From JANMEB01 sp041745295 (GTDB taxonomy: Bacteria; Planctomycetota; Planctomycetia; Pirellulales; Pirellulaceae), in assembly GCA_041745295.1 (NCBI GenBank), contig JBGTJE010000028.1, forward strand, positions 1-64,000: a DNA stretch of 64,000 bases, in the 5' to 3' direction. Positions 54,336-63,174 of the stretch are shown here, one piece after another. The position numbers and the translations under genes are program-made. Below the pieces are notes generated by a model. The model was not told where the DNA came from and made no database searches. It saw only the letters and a list, made by a program, of their open reading frames with translations. Position 1 is the stretch's first letter; each line of letters opens with the position of its first letter.

Positions 54336-56315
54336 GTGAAGATATTGGGTCGAATCGGGTTAGCGCTGGCTGGTTGTGCCGTTTGGTTGATCTTTTCGAC
54401 AGTCAGCTGGGGCCAGGAAACCGGCGGCGAAAAATCGAGCGAACAACTGCTACCCAATTCCACCCGCGCATGGATTTCTGTTCCAAACCCAAAAACACTC
54501 AACGAGGCATTCGCCACGACGCAATTGGGTCAGCTTTCCCATGACGAGAAACTCAAACCGTTCATGGATGATTTGCGCGACCAGATTCGCGCAAGATTCA
54601 ATGACGACCGAGTACGGCACGGCATCAAGCTCTCCAAATTCGAAAGTCTCGACACGGGCGAAATTTGTTTGGCGGGCATTTTGCCGCGCGATGCAGCCGG
54701 AGACGTGCAGCGCAACAAACACGGATTGATCATGCTGATCAACGTGACGCGCTGTAAACCAGAAGCTCAAAAGCTGCTCGATGAGGCCGCCGCCGATCTG
54801 CGAAAAGACAACGTCGCTTCGGCCGTGGAGAAATTCGGCGAGGTCGAAGCAACCAAATGGACTTTTCCCTTGCGGGAAGGAGTCCTTAACGAACGCGTTG
54901 CCTTCCACGCAATTGCCGGCGGTTGGCTGATCTCCTCTAACAACCGCGAACTGTTCGGCCATGTCATCACCCAAGCTACCGACGCGAAAGCGCCCGCGGA
55001 TGGCACCCTCGCCAAAGACGAAGTGTTCATTGAAGTACTTAAGCGATCAAAAATTGATTCGGACGATATCCCAACTCACGTGCGCTGGTTCGTCGACCCG
55101 TTCGGTTACCTCGACTTGGCCCGTGTCATCGCCGAGGAAGATCAAGACCCGGACACCAAACAACGTTCGACGAACTTTGCCAAGATCGTAAGCAGTTCCG
55201 GGTTCGATGCGATTAAAGGCGTTTCCGGGCAACTGGCGCTGGCGACCGGGCAACAGGAAATGATCCACCGTACTTTTGTCTTTGCTCCTGCCGATCAAGA
55301 CGCGGGCGATAAAAAGTATCCCAAGTCTGCCGCGATCCTGGATTTCTACAATCGCGACAAGATTGTCTTTGAACCCGAGGCCTGGGTTCCGGAAACCGCG
55401 TCCTCCTATGTGACGTTTACCTGGAATCTCGACAAAGTGGTCAACAACATCTTTCACGTCGTCGATGCGGTTACGGACGAAGGATCGTTCGAGAGAATGG
55501 TGCAAAACATCAAGGAGTCGAACAACGTCGACGTTCGAAAACTGGTCGAATGCCTCAACAATCGCATTTCGATCGTGAGCGAAGTCGTCAAACCGATCGA
55601 CATTAATAGCGAAAAGATAGTGGTCGGAGTCGGAATTCGAAAAGACGAGGAGGACGTGCGCCAACAGGTCAAGAACTTTTTTGGTAGTGCGCTCAAGATC
55701 GATGTCGTGGAGGACATTGAAATCTACTCCGAAGCGATCACCGAGGAAGAGGATGACGGCGACATCTTTGGCGATGAAGCCGAAGAGGAAGCCGACGCGG
55801 GAGGCAGCGGTGACGTCATGGAACAAAAATTCGTCGCCGTTAAGCAGGGCTATGTCCTGATCTCAAATGACCTCGAATACCTCAAACGAATCGTGACAGC
55901 AAAACCGCAGTCGTTGCAAAAGAGCGCGGACTTCATTCGCATTCGGGAAATGCTCGACAAGTTTGCGACCCCCGATGAAGTCAGCCTGCGGCACTTCGCA
56001 AGATTGGATCGCGTTTTCGAGGTCAACTACGAACTCATCCGCAGCGATAAAATTCAATCTGCCAATACCATCCTTGCAAAGATCCTTACCGCGGCCCGCG
56101 AGGAAGCAGAAAAGGAGGGAGTGGAAGCCAAAAAGTTTGACCCCTCCAAAATGCCCGACTACGACGCAACTGTTGCCCCCTATCTCGGTCCAACCGGCTG
56201 GGTCATGGAATCCAAAGACGACGGTTGGCTCATCACCAGTTGCCTCCTCAAGCGAGAATCGGCGGTTGCAGAACTCGCCGATGACTCGGACGAGCCTCCC
56301 AAGAAAAACGAGTGA
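54336..56315 (+). CDS. secreted acidic protein of unknown function
   Basis: A 659-residue exported protein. GTG at 54336 has AAGGAG 6 nt upstream and yields a signal peptide ending STVSWGQ. The body alternates helices and strands (RAWISVPNPKTLNEAF; GYVLISNDLEYLKRIV). A very acidic linker (EEEDDGDIFGDEAEEEADAG) lies near residues 472-491. No catalytic motif is recognised. The phrase WISVPNPKTLNE looks like the start of a family seen in other planctomycetes, but I cannot name it. It is co-transcribed with the membrane protein that follows. Confidence 0.7.
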   Translation: MKILGRIGLALAGCAVWLIFSTVSWGQETGGEKSSEQLLPNSTRAWISVPNPKTLNEAFATTQLGQLSHDEKLKPFMDDLRDQIRARFNDDRVRHGIKLSKFESLDTGEICLAGILPRDAAGDVQRNKHGLIMLINVTRCKPEAQKLLDEAAADLRKDNVASAVEKFGEVEATKWTFPLREGVLNERVAFHAIAGGWLISSNNRELFGHVITQATDAKAPADGTLAKDEVFIEVLKRSKIDSDDIPTHVRWFVDPFGYLDLARVIAEEDQDPDTKQRSTNFAKIVSSSGFDAIKGVSGQLALATGQQEMIHRTFVFAPADQDAGDKKYPKSAAILDFYNRDKIVFEPEAWVPETASSYVTFTWNLDKVVNNIFHVVDAVTDEGSFERMVQNIKESNNVDVRKLVECLNNRISIVSEVVKPIDINSEKIVVGVGIRKDEEDVRQQVKNFFGSALKIDVVEDIEIYSEAITEEEDDGDIFGDEAEEEADAGGSGDVMEQKFVAVKQGYVLISNDLEYLKRIVTAKPQSLQKSADFIRIREMLDKFATPDEVSLRHFARLDRVFEVNYELIRSDKIQSANTILAKILTAAREEAEKEGVEAKKFDPSKMPDYDATVAPYLGPTGWVMESKDDGWLITSCLLKRESAVAELADDSDEPPKKNE

Positions 56316-56335
56316 ATCCGGCGCGGATCGCGACC

Positions 56336-57052
56336 ATGAGCGAATTGAAACTGCAACCCCAATTGATCGAGCAAACGATCGAACGGTTGTTGCAACGAAT
56401 CAATGACCGCTTCCCCGGCGCTGGCTTAGCCAAGGTCTGCGAGCAACTTTTGCACGTAGCCCGCCGCGCAGAACGGAAATCGCAATGGCTCGGATGCCCG
56501 ATGCTTGGATTGCGGTTTTTTGCCACGCTCGTAATCGCCCTGATCGTGTCGGGTTCGGTCGCACAGCTGTTGCTCTTGGATTGGCAAGGTCGCCCGATCG
56601 CCTGGCCCGATCTTATCCAAGGAATCGAGTCGCTCGCCAACCAGCTTGTCCTCGTCGGCGCGGCGATCTTTTTTCTCGTCACGCTAGAATCACGTTACAA
56701 ACGTCGCCAGGGACTCAAGGCCCTTCACGAACTCCGATCGATCGCACATATCATCGACATGCACCAGCTCACGAAGGATCCCGAGCGGGCCCAGTCCAAG
56801 GTCTACCAAGCCACGAAATCGTCCCCCCAAGTCAAGATGGATGGATTTCAGTTGCGACGGTACTTGGATTATTGCTCCGAGATGTTGGCTCTCACCGGCA
56901 AAATCGCCGCCGAATATGTCAGTACGTTTAATGACCCGCAGATGGTCTCCGCTGTCAACGACATCGAGTCCTTAGCCGCCGACTTGTCGCGAAAAATCTG
57001 GCAGAAGATCATGATCCTGCACTCATTTGATGCAGATTCGAAAAAGGGATAG
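56336..57052 (+). CDS. membrane protein of unknown function
   Basis: A 238-residue protein with two hydrophobic segments (about 59-79 and 97-117) and helical flanks. LESRYKRRQGLKALHELRSIAHIIDMHQLTKDP is highly charged and could be a cytoplasmic helix. The ATG at 56336 (MSELKLQPQLI) is used. A GTG at 56312 would overlap the preceding gene's stop by 4 nt and is possible. Function unknown; I see no known motif. Confidence 0.65.
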   Translation: MSELKLQPQLIEQTIERLLQRINDRFPGAGLAKVCEQLLHVARRAERKSQWLGCPMLGLRFFATLVIALIVSGSVAQLLLLDWQGRPIAWPDLIQGIESLANQLVLVGAAIFFLVTLESRYKRRQGLKALHELRSIAHIIDMHQLTKDPERAQSKVYQATKSSPQVKMDGFQLRRYLDYCSEMLALTGKIAAEYVSTFNDPQMVSAVNDIESLAADLSRKIWQKIMILHSFDADSKKG

Positions 57053-57079
57053 TGGAAGTCGGTGTCGCGTTAAACGAAC

Positions 57080-57790
57080 CTAATTCGCGGTCGCTTGAAT
57101 TCGATGTAGCCCCAACGAATCAAAAGCATTTTCCAGCAACGTCATCCCGTCGAGTGTGAGCACGGATTCGGGATGAAACTGAATTCCTACCACGGGCAGT
57201 GATCGATGCCGGACCGCCATGATCGTGCCGTCGTCAGTCCACGCTGTAATCTCCAAACACACCGGCAGGCTTTCGCGCCGCGCGATCAGCGAATGGTACC
57301 GACATGCGTGAAACGGATTGGCCATTCCTGCAAACAACGGGCTGCCATCGTGATGGATCAAGCTAGTTCTGCCGTGAACCGGCTCCTCAGCCCGAACGAT
57401 ATCGCCACCAAATGCCTGCACAATTGCCTGATGGCCGAGGCAAACTCCCAGAATCGGAATCTCTCCGGCCACCTCGCGAATCAATGCTAACGAAATCCCC
57501 GCTTCGTTCGGCGTGCAAGGACCAGGCGAAATCACGATGGCCTGGAGCCGCGCTGAGCGCGGGTCGTCCGATTCCGCACCGGGCTCGACCGAAGGTCTCC
57601 TCGTCGTCGTTGATGGTGCGGGGTCAGGAGACCCGCGCACAGCGCGATGCTCAACGCACCTGGTGAACTCCCGGATCTCGGGCAGTGAGAGGCGGTCGTT
57701 ACGAATCACTTGCGTGGCGAATCCCAATCGCCGAACGTATCGCGCGAGGTTGTGGACAAAGCTATCGTAATTATCGATCAACAGAATCAT
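57080..57790 (-). CDS. pabA: aminodeoxychorismate synthase glutaminase, with in-frame insert
   Basis: A 236-residue class I glutamine amidotransferase (PabA/TrpG) that passes ammonia to PabB. LLIDNYDSFVHNLARYV is the start, GVCLGHQAIVQAFGG holds the Cys nucleophile, and FHPES the catalytic His and Glu. Residues about 43-81, between SLPEIREF and IVISPGPCTP, are an extra of about 35 residues compared with E. coli PabA and are Pro/Arg/Ser-rich (RGSPDPAPSTTTRRPS..). The DNA there has inverted-repeat ends. The gene begins right after pabB and is surely co-expressed with it. Confidence 0.93.
   Translation of the reverse strand: MILLIDNYDSFVHNLARYVRRLGFATQVIRNDRLSLPEIREFTRCVEHRAVRGSPDPAPSTTTRRPSVEPGAESDDPRSARLQAIVISPGPCTPNEAGISLALIREVAGEIPILGVCLGHQAIVQAFGGDIVRAEEPVHGRTSLIHHDGSPLFAGMANPFHACRYHSLIARRESLPVCLEITAWTDDGTIMAVRHRSLPVVGIQFHPESVLTLDGMTLLENAFDSLGLHRIQATAN
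57551..57644. repeat. palindromic element inside pabA
   Basis: Arms at 57551-57580 and 57615-57644 match at 24 of 30 positions as inverted repeats (CGCTG.GCGCGGGTC.. and GGTGCGGGGTC..). The element keeps the pabA frame open and adds the unusual Pro-rich residues. No second copy is in the window, so its repeat nature is inferred from its shape. Confidence 0.6.
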
Positions 57791-57791
57791 G

Positions 57792-59252
57792 TCACTGCGA
57801 ACTTTCGTAAATCGCCCTCAACAGCCCGGTGGCTTTGGCCCAGGTTTCATCGTACTCCCGCTGAGGTTCGCTCATTGCTACGATCCCGCCGCCCACGGGC
57901 ATTTGCCACCAACCCTTGGCCGCGGTAATCGTCCGAATCAAAATGTTCGTGTCGGCCGAGCCATCAAAGCCAAAATACGCCAACGAACCGCAATAGGGTC
58001 CGCGCGCGGTCGGCTCCAGCTCGGCGATGATTTCCATCGCACGAACTTTCGGGGCGCCAGTGACGGACCCGCCGGGAAACATTGCCGTCAAGAGGTCCGC
58101 AAGAGAGCAATCGTCTCGCAGGTGGCCTTGAATCGCGGAAACCAAATGCAAAACTGTTTCAAACCGCTCCAGCGCACAAAGCTGAGTGACTTCAATCGAG
58201 TTATCGTCGCAACAGCGCGACAAGTCGTTCCGCAACAAGTCGACGATCATGACGTTTTCCGCGCGATCCTTTTCGCTGGTCATCAATTCATACCCGGAAA
58301 CCAGATCGGACTCGGGAAAACCCGTCCGCCGCCGAGTTCCCTTAATCGGGCGCGTTTCGATATTGCGCTGTCGCAGCGAAAAAAACCGCTCCGGAGACGC
58401 GCTCAGGATTTGATGCTGGGCAAGCCCGCAATAACCTGCAAAAGGCGCCGGATTCACCCGTCGCAAATGCAAATACAATTCGACTGGATCGCAGCCGATC
58501 GGGTACAAGAGCCGTTGCGCCAAGTTAACTTGGAAAATATCGCCCGCCCAAATGTAATCCACAGCTTGGCGAATTGCCGCCAAGTATTCCGTAGCGGAAA
58601 GGTCGCTCAACAGTCCCGTGAGCGCGCCGGCAGCGGATTGGGGTGCAAGCTCGGCTAATGGGAGCCGATCGGCTGCTGGACGAAAAGATTCTGTTGGCGA
58701 AAGTGGTTGCGAAAGCCAGCCCAAAACTTCATTCGCTCGTTGCTCGGCCCGTCGTCGCCGCAAGCGGAGGTCAGTTTCCGGAAAGCCTTGGGAAATCAAC
58801 CAAGCCTCGTTCAGTTCGTGGTCCCACGCAACCACGACGTCATACAAGCCGAGCGAAAGTATCGGAAGTTTAAACTCATCGAATCGCGGCGCTGCAATCG
58901 ACTCGAGTGTTCGATTCAAATCGTAGCTCAAGTAACCTGCTAAACCGCCTTGAAAGGGTGGCAGCCCAGGCAACGCAGACTGTCGATACTGTTCGATTCG
59001 CCTTTGAAGTTCGACGAACCGATTGTCGCGCGCCGCTGAGAACTCCACGCGATCGAATGGGTCCGCCGCCAAAAAACTAAAACGGCCGAGCGTTGGATGG
59101 CGCAGCGCGCTGTCGAAGAAAATGCAATCCGGCCGGCTCGCCAACTTGCGAAAACAAGCTTCGGGGTCGGGAGCTGGAGTCAATCGGCGGATCACAACGA
59201 CCTCGAAGGTCTCTTCTGCTTTGGCGTCGTGCGATGTCCCGGACTTATTCAT
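57792..59252 (-). CDS. pabB: aminodeoxychorismate synthase component I
   Basis: A 486-residue chorismate-using enzyme. The signatures are RPIKGTRRRTG, EKDRAENVMIVDLLRNDLSR and FPGGSVTGAPKVRAMEII, with the Lys of PIKGT typical of PabB and not of anthranilate synthase TrpE. It joins PabA to make 4-amino-4-deoxychorismate, precursor of p-aminobenzoate for folate-type cofactors. Its stop is 1 nt from the pabA start, and its start overlaps the DHPS-like gene by 8 nt. The three form one operon read toward lower coordinates. Confidence 0.93.
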   Translation of the reverse strand: MNKSGTSHDAKAEETFEVVVIRRLTPAPDPEACFRKLASRPDCIFFDSALRHPTLGRFSFLAADPFDRVEFSAARDNRFVELQRRIEQYRQSALPGLPPFQGGLAGYLSYDLNRTLESIAAPRFDEFKLPILSLGLYDVVVAWDHELNEAWLISQGFPETDLRLRRRRAEQRANEVLGWLSQPLSPTESFRPAADRLPLAELAPQSAAGALTGLLSDLSATEYLAAIRQAVDYIWAGDIFQVNLAQRLLYPIGCDPVELYLHLRRVNPAPFAGYCGLAQHQILSASPERFFSLRQRNIETRPIKGTRRRTGFPESDLVSGYELMTSEKDRAENVMIVDLLRNDLSRCCDDNSIEVTQLCALERFETVLHLVSAIQGHLRDDCSLADLLTAMFPGGSVTGAPKVRAMEIIAELEPTARGPYCGSLAYFGFDGSADTNILIRTITAAKGWWQMPVGGGIVAMSEPQREYDETWAKATGLLRAIYESSQ

Positions 59253-60636
59253 GCTTTCGCCGACTGCGCAAACGGTGTCGTTCGGGTTCCTTTTCGGTCA
59301 ATAAACCCCAAGTGAGCGCTTCGTCTTGGCGATAGTCTTTACTCAACTGGCGGGCAATCGCCGCTTTACACAATTCGAAGCCCAAATAAAACGCATGCGA
59401 AGGATCGACGTGCGTTGTGGGGCGCTCCATCAATTCGTCAAAAAGTTGAAACGCGTCAGCCGCGCGAAGCATCTCGCCGCCGCCGATAAGGACCAACTCG
59501 CTCCCCGCGACGAAGATGCGATAATTGTGGTCTTTTACTTGTCCTGCAAGTTCCTTTAATTGCCGGTCATTATAGCGGAGAATGTCCGGATCGCGCAGCA
59601 TTATCAGACGCGAGTCGATGTGCTTGGGCGGAGTTCGGTGCTGTTGCGCGAATCGCGCCAGCCGCCTCGAAACATCAAATTCCTGGACACTACTCCGCGC
59701 CCAATTAATGACTTGCGTCGTGAGAACGCTGTGAATCGACCATTCTTGGCAAACGGCCGCCAACAGCATATTGACTCCGGCTGAATCGACATCGGTCAAT
59801 TCCGTCAAGTTCCCGACTCCCATGAGCATCGGCGCGTCGGGCCATCGCCGACGAATCTCCGCATAGCGCAATAGACTCGGTGCAAAACCGATTCCGATCG
59901 GTTCCAAGATCGGGTCAAGGCGAACGGATACGCCGCGATCTTTGAGCCAATTCGCATTTTCATCAAGCGAGGTCGAATCGCATGGCTGCTCCGGTACCAC
60001 GACCACTTCGCAACCCCAATCCACGGCCGCGGCGCGATTGGATTGGTTGACGCTAAGAACGAGTTCCGCTCCTGCCGCGACCGCGTCACGAACTTCGAGC
60101 GGGTCAAAGCTGTCGATCGATACACGCAGACCGCGGTCGCGCAACGAGCGCACCGCGTCCCCGACTTGCAGCCAGCGCACCCCTGGATTGCAGCCCAAAT
60201 CGATTATGTCCGCACCCTCGGCCGCAAGTTGCTCGGCTTGGGTAACCAAGCTCTCGCTCGCGATTTGCGGAGCGTGGTTGATCTCCGCGAGAATCTCGAT
60301 ATCCCATGCGCCATAATCTGATGCGCCTGCCGAGTGGCCGAAAAACTGCTCCAAACGACGAACGTCCTTCGGACCAAATTCGATCGGGCAATCGACGACC
60401 GCCTGCAACGGTTGCAATACTCCCGAGCAATATCCCGGCAGGATAATCCGCGAAGTATTCGGCGGGACACGGATGTGTCGCGCGATCCACTCGGGCGTCA
60501 TGAGCGCCGCCACCGTGATCGGCAAAACGTCGATGGTTGCTTCAAATCCACACTTAGCGGGAAGCTCCGCGAGCACCTCGCGGAGCATCGATTCGGCGAG
60601 TCGCCCGGTCACAAAGTGAATGCGTTCTAGCGGCAT
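59245..60636 (-). CDS. dihydropteroate-synthase-like protein (DUF6513 type)
   Basis: A 463-residue protein. Residues 1-125 form an N-terminal domain (RIHFVTGRLAESMLREVL). The centre carries DHPS-type TIM-barrel motifs: AEINHAP, then AEQLAAEGADIIDLGCNPG and LRVSIDSFDPLEVRDAVAAG. This combination is known from archaea, methylotrophs and planctomycetes that use tetrahydromethanopterin. It likely joins a pterin to an aminobenzoate-type acceptor. PabA and PabB are encoded next to it and would supply that acceptor. Assignment to tetrahydromethanopterin rather than folate synthesis is inference. Confidence 0.75.
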   Translation of the reverse strand: MPLERIHFVTGRLAESMLREVLAELPAKCGFEATIDVLPITVAALMTPEWIARHIRVPPNTSRIILPGYCSGVLQPLQAVVDCPIEFGPKDVRRLEQFFGHSAGASDYGAWDIEILAEINHAPQIASESLVTQAEQLAAEGADIIDLGCNPGVRWLQVGDAVRSLRDRGLRVSIDSFDPLEVRDAVAAGAELVLSVNQSNRAAAVDWGCEVVVVPEQPCDSTSLDENANWLKDRGVSVRLDPILEPIGIGFAPSLLRYAEIRRRWPDAPMLMGVGNLTELTDVDSAGVNMLLAAVCQEWSIHSVLTTQVINWARSSVQEFDVSRRLARFAQQHRTPPKHIDSRLIMLRDPDILRYNDRQLKELAGQVKDHNYRIFVAGSELVLIGGGEMLRAADAFQLFDELMERPTTHVDPSHAFYLGFELCKAAIARQLSKDYRQDEALTWGLLTEKEPERHRLRSRRKHE

Positions 60637-60787
60637 GGTCTGCGAAGAAATGGTTCCGATCCGTGGCAGTTATCAAAATAGAGTCTCCAAGTCGGTGCGG
60701 CAAGTTGCTTGCTATCGCCTGCGGTTCGGCTTATTCTGAAATCAATGCCTTGACGCCGCTCCTAGGTTTTTGACCTCCCTGGTCCTC

Positions 60788-61918
60788 ATGAAGACGCTGC
60801 GATACCTGAAACGGCTCATCGAGTTCGATTCGTCGAGCCATCTAACGAACCGGTCGATCGCCAAGTACCTGGAGGCGAAACTTACGAAACACGGTTTCGT
60901 GCTGGAAAAGATTAAATACCGCGATCGAAATCGAGTCGTGAAGTACAACTTGGTTGCCAAAAAAGGCCAAGGACGAGGCGGGCTGGCATTCTTCGCACAT
61001 TCCGATACCGTCCCCGCGCCGAAATGGTTTACGACCAAAGTTTCTCCGTTCACCGCGGCGATGGCCCACGAGCGCTTATATGGTCGCGGTAGCTGCGACA
61101 TGAAGGGCGCAATCGCCTGCCTGCTCTCGGCGGCGCAGTTTTTTAGCGCCGAACAAATCAAGCGTCCGCTATATATCGTCGTGACCGCGGACGAAGAACT
61201 CGGACATACCGGCGCCCGTTGCGTTGTCGAGGAAAGTAAGTTCTTTCGCGAAATGGTCGCCGGCGGCACGAAGAGCATCGTCGCCGAACCGACATCGCTG
61301 GACGTCGTTTATGCCCACAAGGGCTCTTTTCGAATTCGCGCGACGTCCGAAGGCCGGGCGGGACACTCGGCAATCAAGTCTGGCCGCAATGCAAATTTGG
61401 CGATGATTCCCTTTTTGGCGGAGATGAAGGCGATCCACGACGAGACGGAAAACGACACCAAATGGCACCACAATCACTTTGATCCACCGACGTTGTCGTG
61501 GAATATCGGAATCAACGACAACAACACCGCGCCGAACGTCACCGCCGCCAAGTCCGTCTGCACGGTCTATTTCCGCCCCATGCCGCACATGAACTTGGAT
61601 CCATTAATTGATCGAGTCAAACAATCCGCACAACATAACGGATTGGCGTTGGAACTGGATCGATGGTCAGCGCCCATGTTCATCGATCCCCACAGTGACT
61701 TCGTCACACAAGCGTTGCAATTGGCCCACCGCCCTCAAGCCAAAACCGTACCCTTCGCCACGGATGGCGGCGTCTTCTCAGAACTGGACAACATGATCGT
61801 GTTCGGCCCAGGGAGTATCGCCCAAGCCCACACGATCGACGAGTGGATCTCGATCGAACAATTGTCGTTAGCCACTGAGCTCTACGCCAAATTCATTCGG
61901 CATTTTTGCTGCGATTAG
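60788..61918 (+). CDS. M20-family metallopeptidase (ArgE/DapE-like)
   Basis: A 376-residue amidohydrolase. The metal site uses His in FFAHSDTVPAP, Asp in GRGSCDMKG, the catalytic Glu pair in TADEELGHTGA, and His in IAQAHTIDEW. The dimerisation domain contains GRAGHSAIKSGRNAN. Members remove acyl groups from amino acids (ArgE, DapE) or dipeptides. No arginine or lysine genes flank it, so the substrate is open. The ATG at 60788 is used, 18 nt after a possible TTG. Its end overlaps the facing aminotransferase gene by 26 nt. Confidence 0.9.
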   Translation: MKTLRYLKRLIEFDSSSHLTNRSIAKYLEAKLTKHGFVLEKIKYRDRNRVVKYNLVAKKGQGRGGLAFFAHSDTVPAPKWFTTKVSPFTAAMAHERLYGRGSCDMKGAIACLLSAAQFFSAEQIKRPLYIVVTADEELGHTGARCVVEESKFFREMVAGGTKSIVAEPTSLDVVYAHKGSFRIRATSEGRAGHSAIKSGRNANLAMIPFLAEMKAIHDETENDTKWHHNHFDPPTLSWNIGINDNNTAPNVTAAKSVCTVYFRPMPHMNLDPLIDRVKQSAQHNGLALELDRWSAPMFIDPHSDFVTQALQLAHRPQAKTVPFATDGGVFSELDNMIVFGPGSIAQAHTIDEWISIEQLSLATELYAKFIRHFCCD

Positions 61919-62984
61919 CCGCGGCTGCGATGCGACGAGCGGCTTCTCGCACGGTGGGTTCATCCGCCAGCAACACGGGATGGTGCAACAGGCAAGTCCG
62001 CGCAACTTGCGATTGACTGTGGGCCAGCGAGCCGATTTTGCGACAGCGCCGCGCCGAACGCAGTGCGAATCCGCGGAAGCCCTCGCCAACGTCGATCCCC
62101 TGCTCAGATAGAATCTGAATGAACTTTGTTTTGTGCTGTGGGCTTCCCGGAAATAGCAAGGGTATCTTATAGAAAGCCGATTCGATCAGCGGATCAAGCG
62201 GAATCACCAAGTCCGACGTTCGCTCCAATTCTTCTAAGAGAATTCGAACCATTTTCTGCCGTGCCGCGTTTCGCTCATCCAGCTTGTCGATCTGCGGTAC
62301 AAGAACGGCGGCCTGCAATTCGCTCAGTGGAAACGCATCGTTTCCTCGGTCGCAATATATCCGTGCCCGCTGAAACAACAGTTCGTCTTGGGTGAGAATC
62401 GCGCCCCCGCGACCCGCCGTCAATAACTTGCTGCCCCCAAAACTAATCGCACCGACATCGCCGAAACTCCCCAGCCGTTTCCCGTCGAATCGTACCCCGG
62501 GGATTTGGCAAGCATCCTCGACCATCGCGATTCCATGCCGACGACAGATCGAAACCAGTCGATCGAGCGGCGCGGTTTGTCCATGCAAATGCGAGACAAT
62601 TAACGCTCGAGTCCGGGCCGAAATCGCGGTTTCGACCGCCATCGGTTCGAGCGTGTGCGCGTTTTCCGACAAATCCACCAACACCGGAACCGCGCCGATG
62701 AGTTCAATTGCCCGAAAGTTTCCCGGAAAATCATAGGCGGCCAAGATGACTTCATCGCCGGCTTCGACGCCGACTGCGCGCAACGCCACTTCGATTGCAA
62801 TCGTGCCGCTACTGCACAACCGGACGAAGGGGCTTTCAAAATAAGCTTGCAACCGTTCACAAAGCTCGGTTGTCGCCGCACCGCTGTACGATCCCCAGCT
62901 ACCGTCGGCAAGCAGACGCCCGACCGCCTTCTCGATTTCCTCGTCGCGCGGCGGCCAAGCTGGTATCAAGAATGGATTTTGCAT
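61893..62984 (-). CDS. DegT/DnrJ/EryC1/StrS aminotransferase
   Basis: A 363-residue PLP enzyme of the sugar aminotransferase family. VRLCSSGTIAIEVALRAVG, VEDACQIPGVRFDGKRLGSFG and ISFGGSKLLTAGRGG are present, the last with the Schiff-base Lys. These enzymes put an amino group on nucleotide-linked keto-sugars or form similar glycosyl parts. No sugar-nucleotide gene is adjacent in the window; the lipoprotein gene beyond runs the other way. It begins at 62984. Confidence 0.92.
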   Translation of the reverse strand: MQNPFLIPAWPPRDEEIEKAVGRLLADGSWGSYSGAATTELCERLQAYFESPFVRLCSSGTIAIEVALRAVGVEAGDEVILAAYDFPGNFRAIELIGAVPVLVDLSENAHTLEPMAVETAISARTRALIVSHLHGQTAPLDRLVSICRRHGIAMVEDACQIPGVRFDGKRLGSFGDVGAISFGGSKLLTAGRGGAILTQDELLFQRARIYCDRGNDAFPLSELQAAVLVPQIDKLDERNAARQKMVRILLEELERTSDLVIPLDPLIESAFYKIPLLFPGSPQHKTKFIQILSEQGIDVGEGFRGFALRSARRCRKIGSLAHSQSQVARTCLLHHPVLLADEPTVREAARRIAAAANRSKNAE

Positions 62985-63174
62985 GTGATAGCGGACGGGA
63001 TCGACGCGTATTCTCGCTTGACGCTAGCAGCGATTTTCCCCTATAGCTCTCGCACAAAACCCGCGCAGCCTCTGCGCATGATGTGACGCCGCGCGCATTG
63101 TACTTCCTCGGGCAAATGCCTTGATTCGCATTATAGATAATTCCCGACGCTCGAAACCACCGACAAGATCGGGC

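Noticed and set aside
57789..58658. Plus-strand frame of 289 codons
   Set aside because: Antisense to pabB; no motif.
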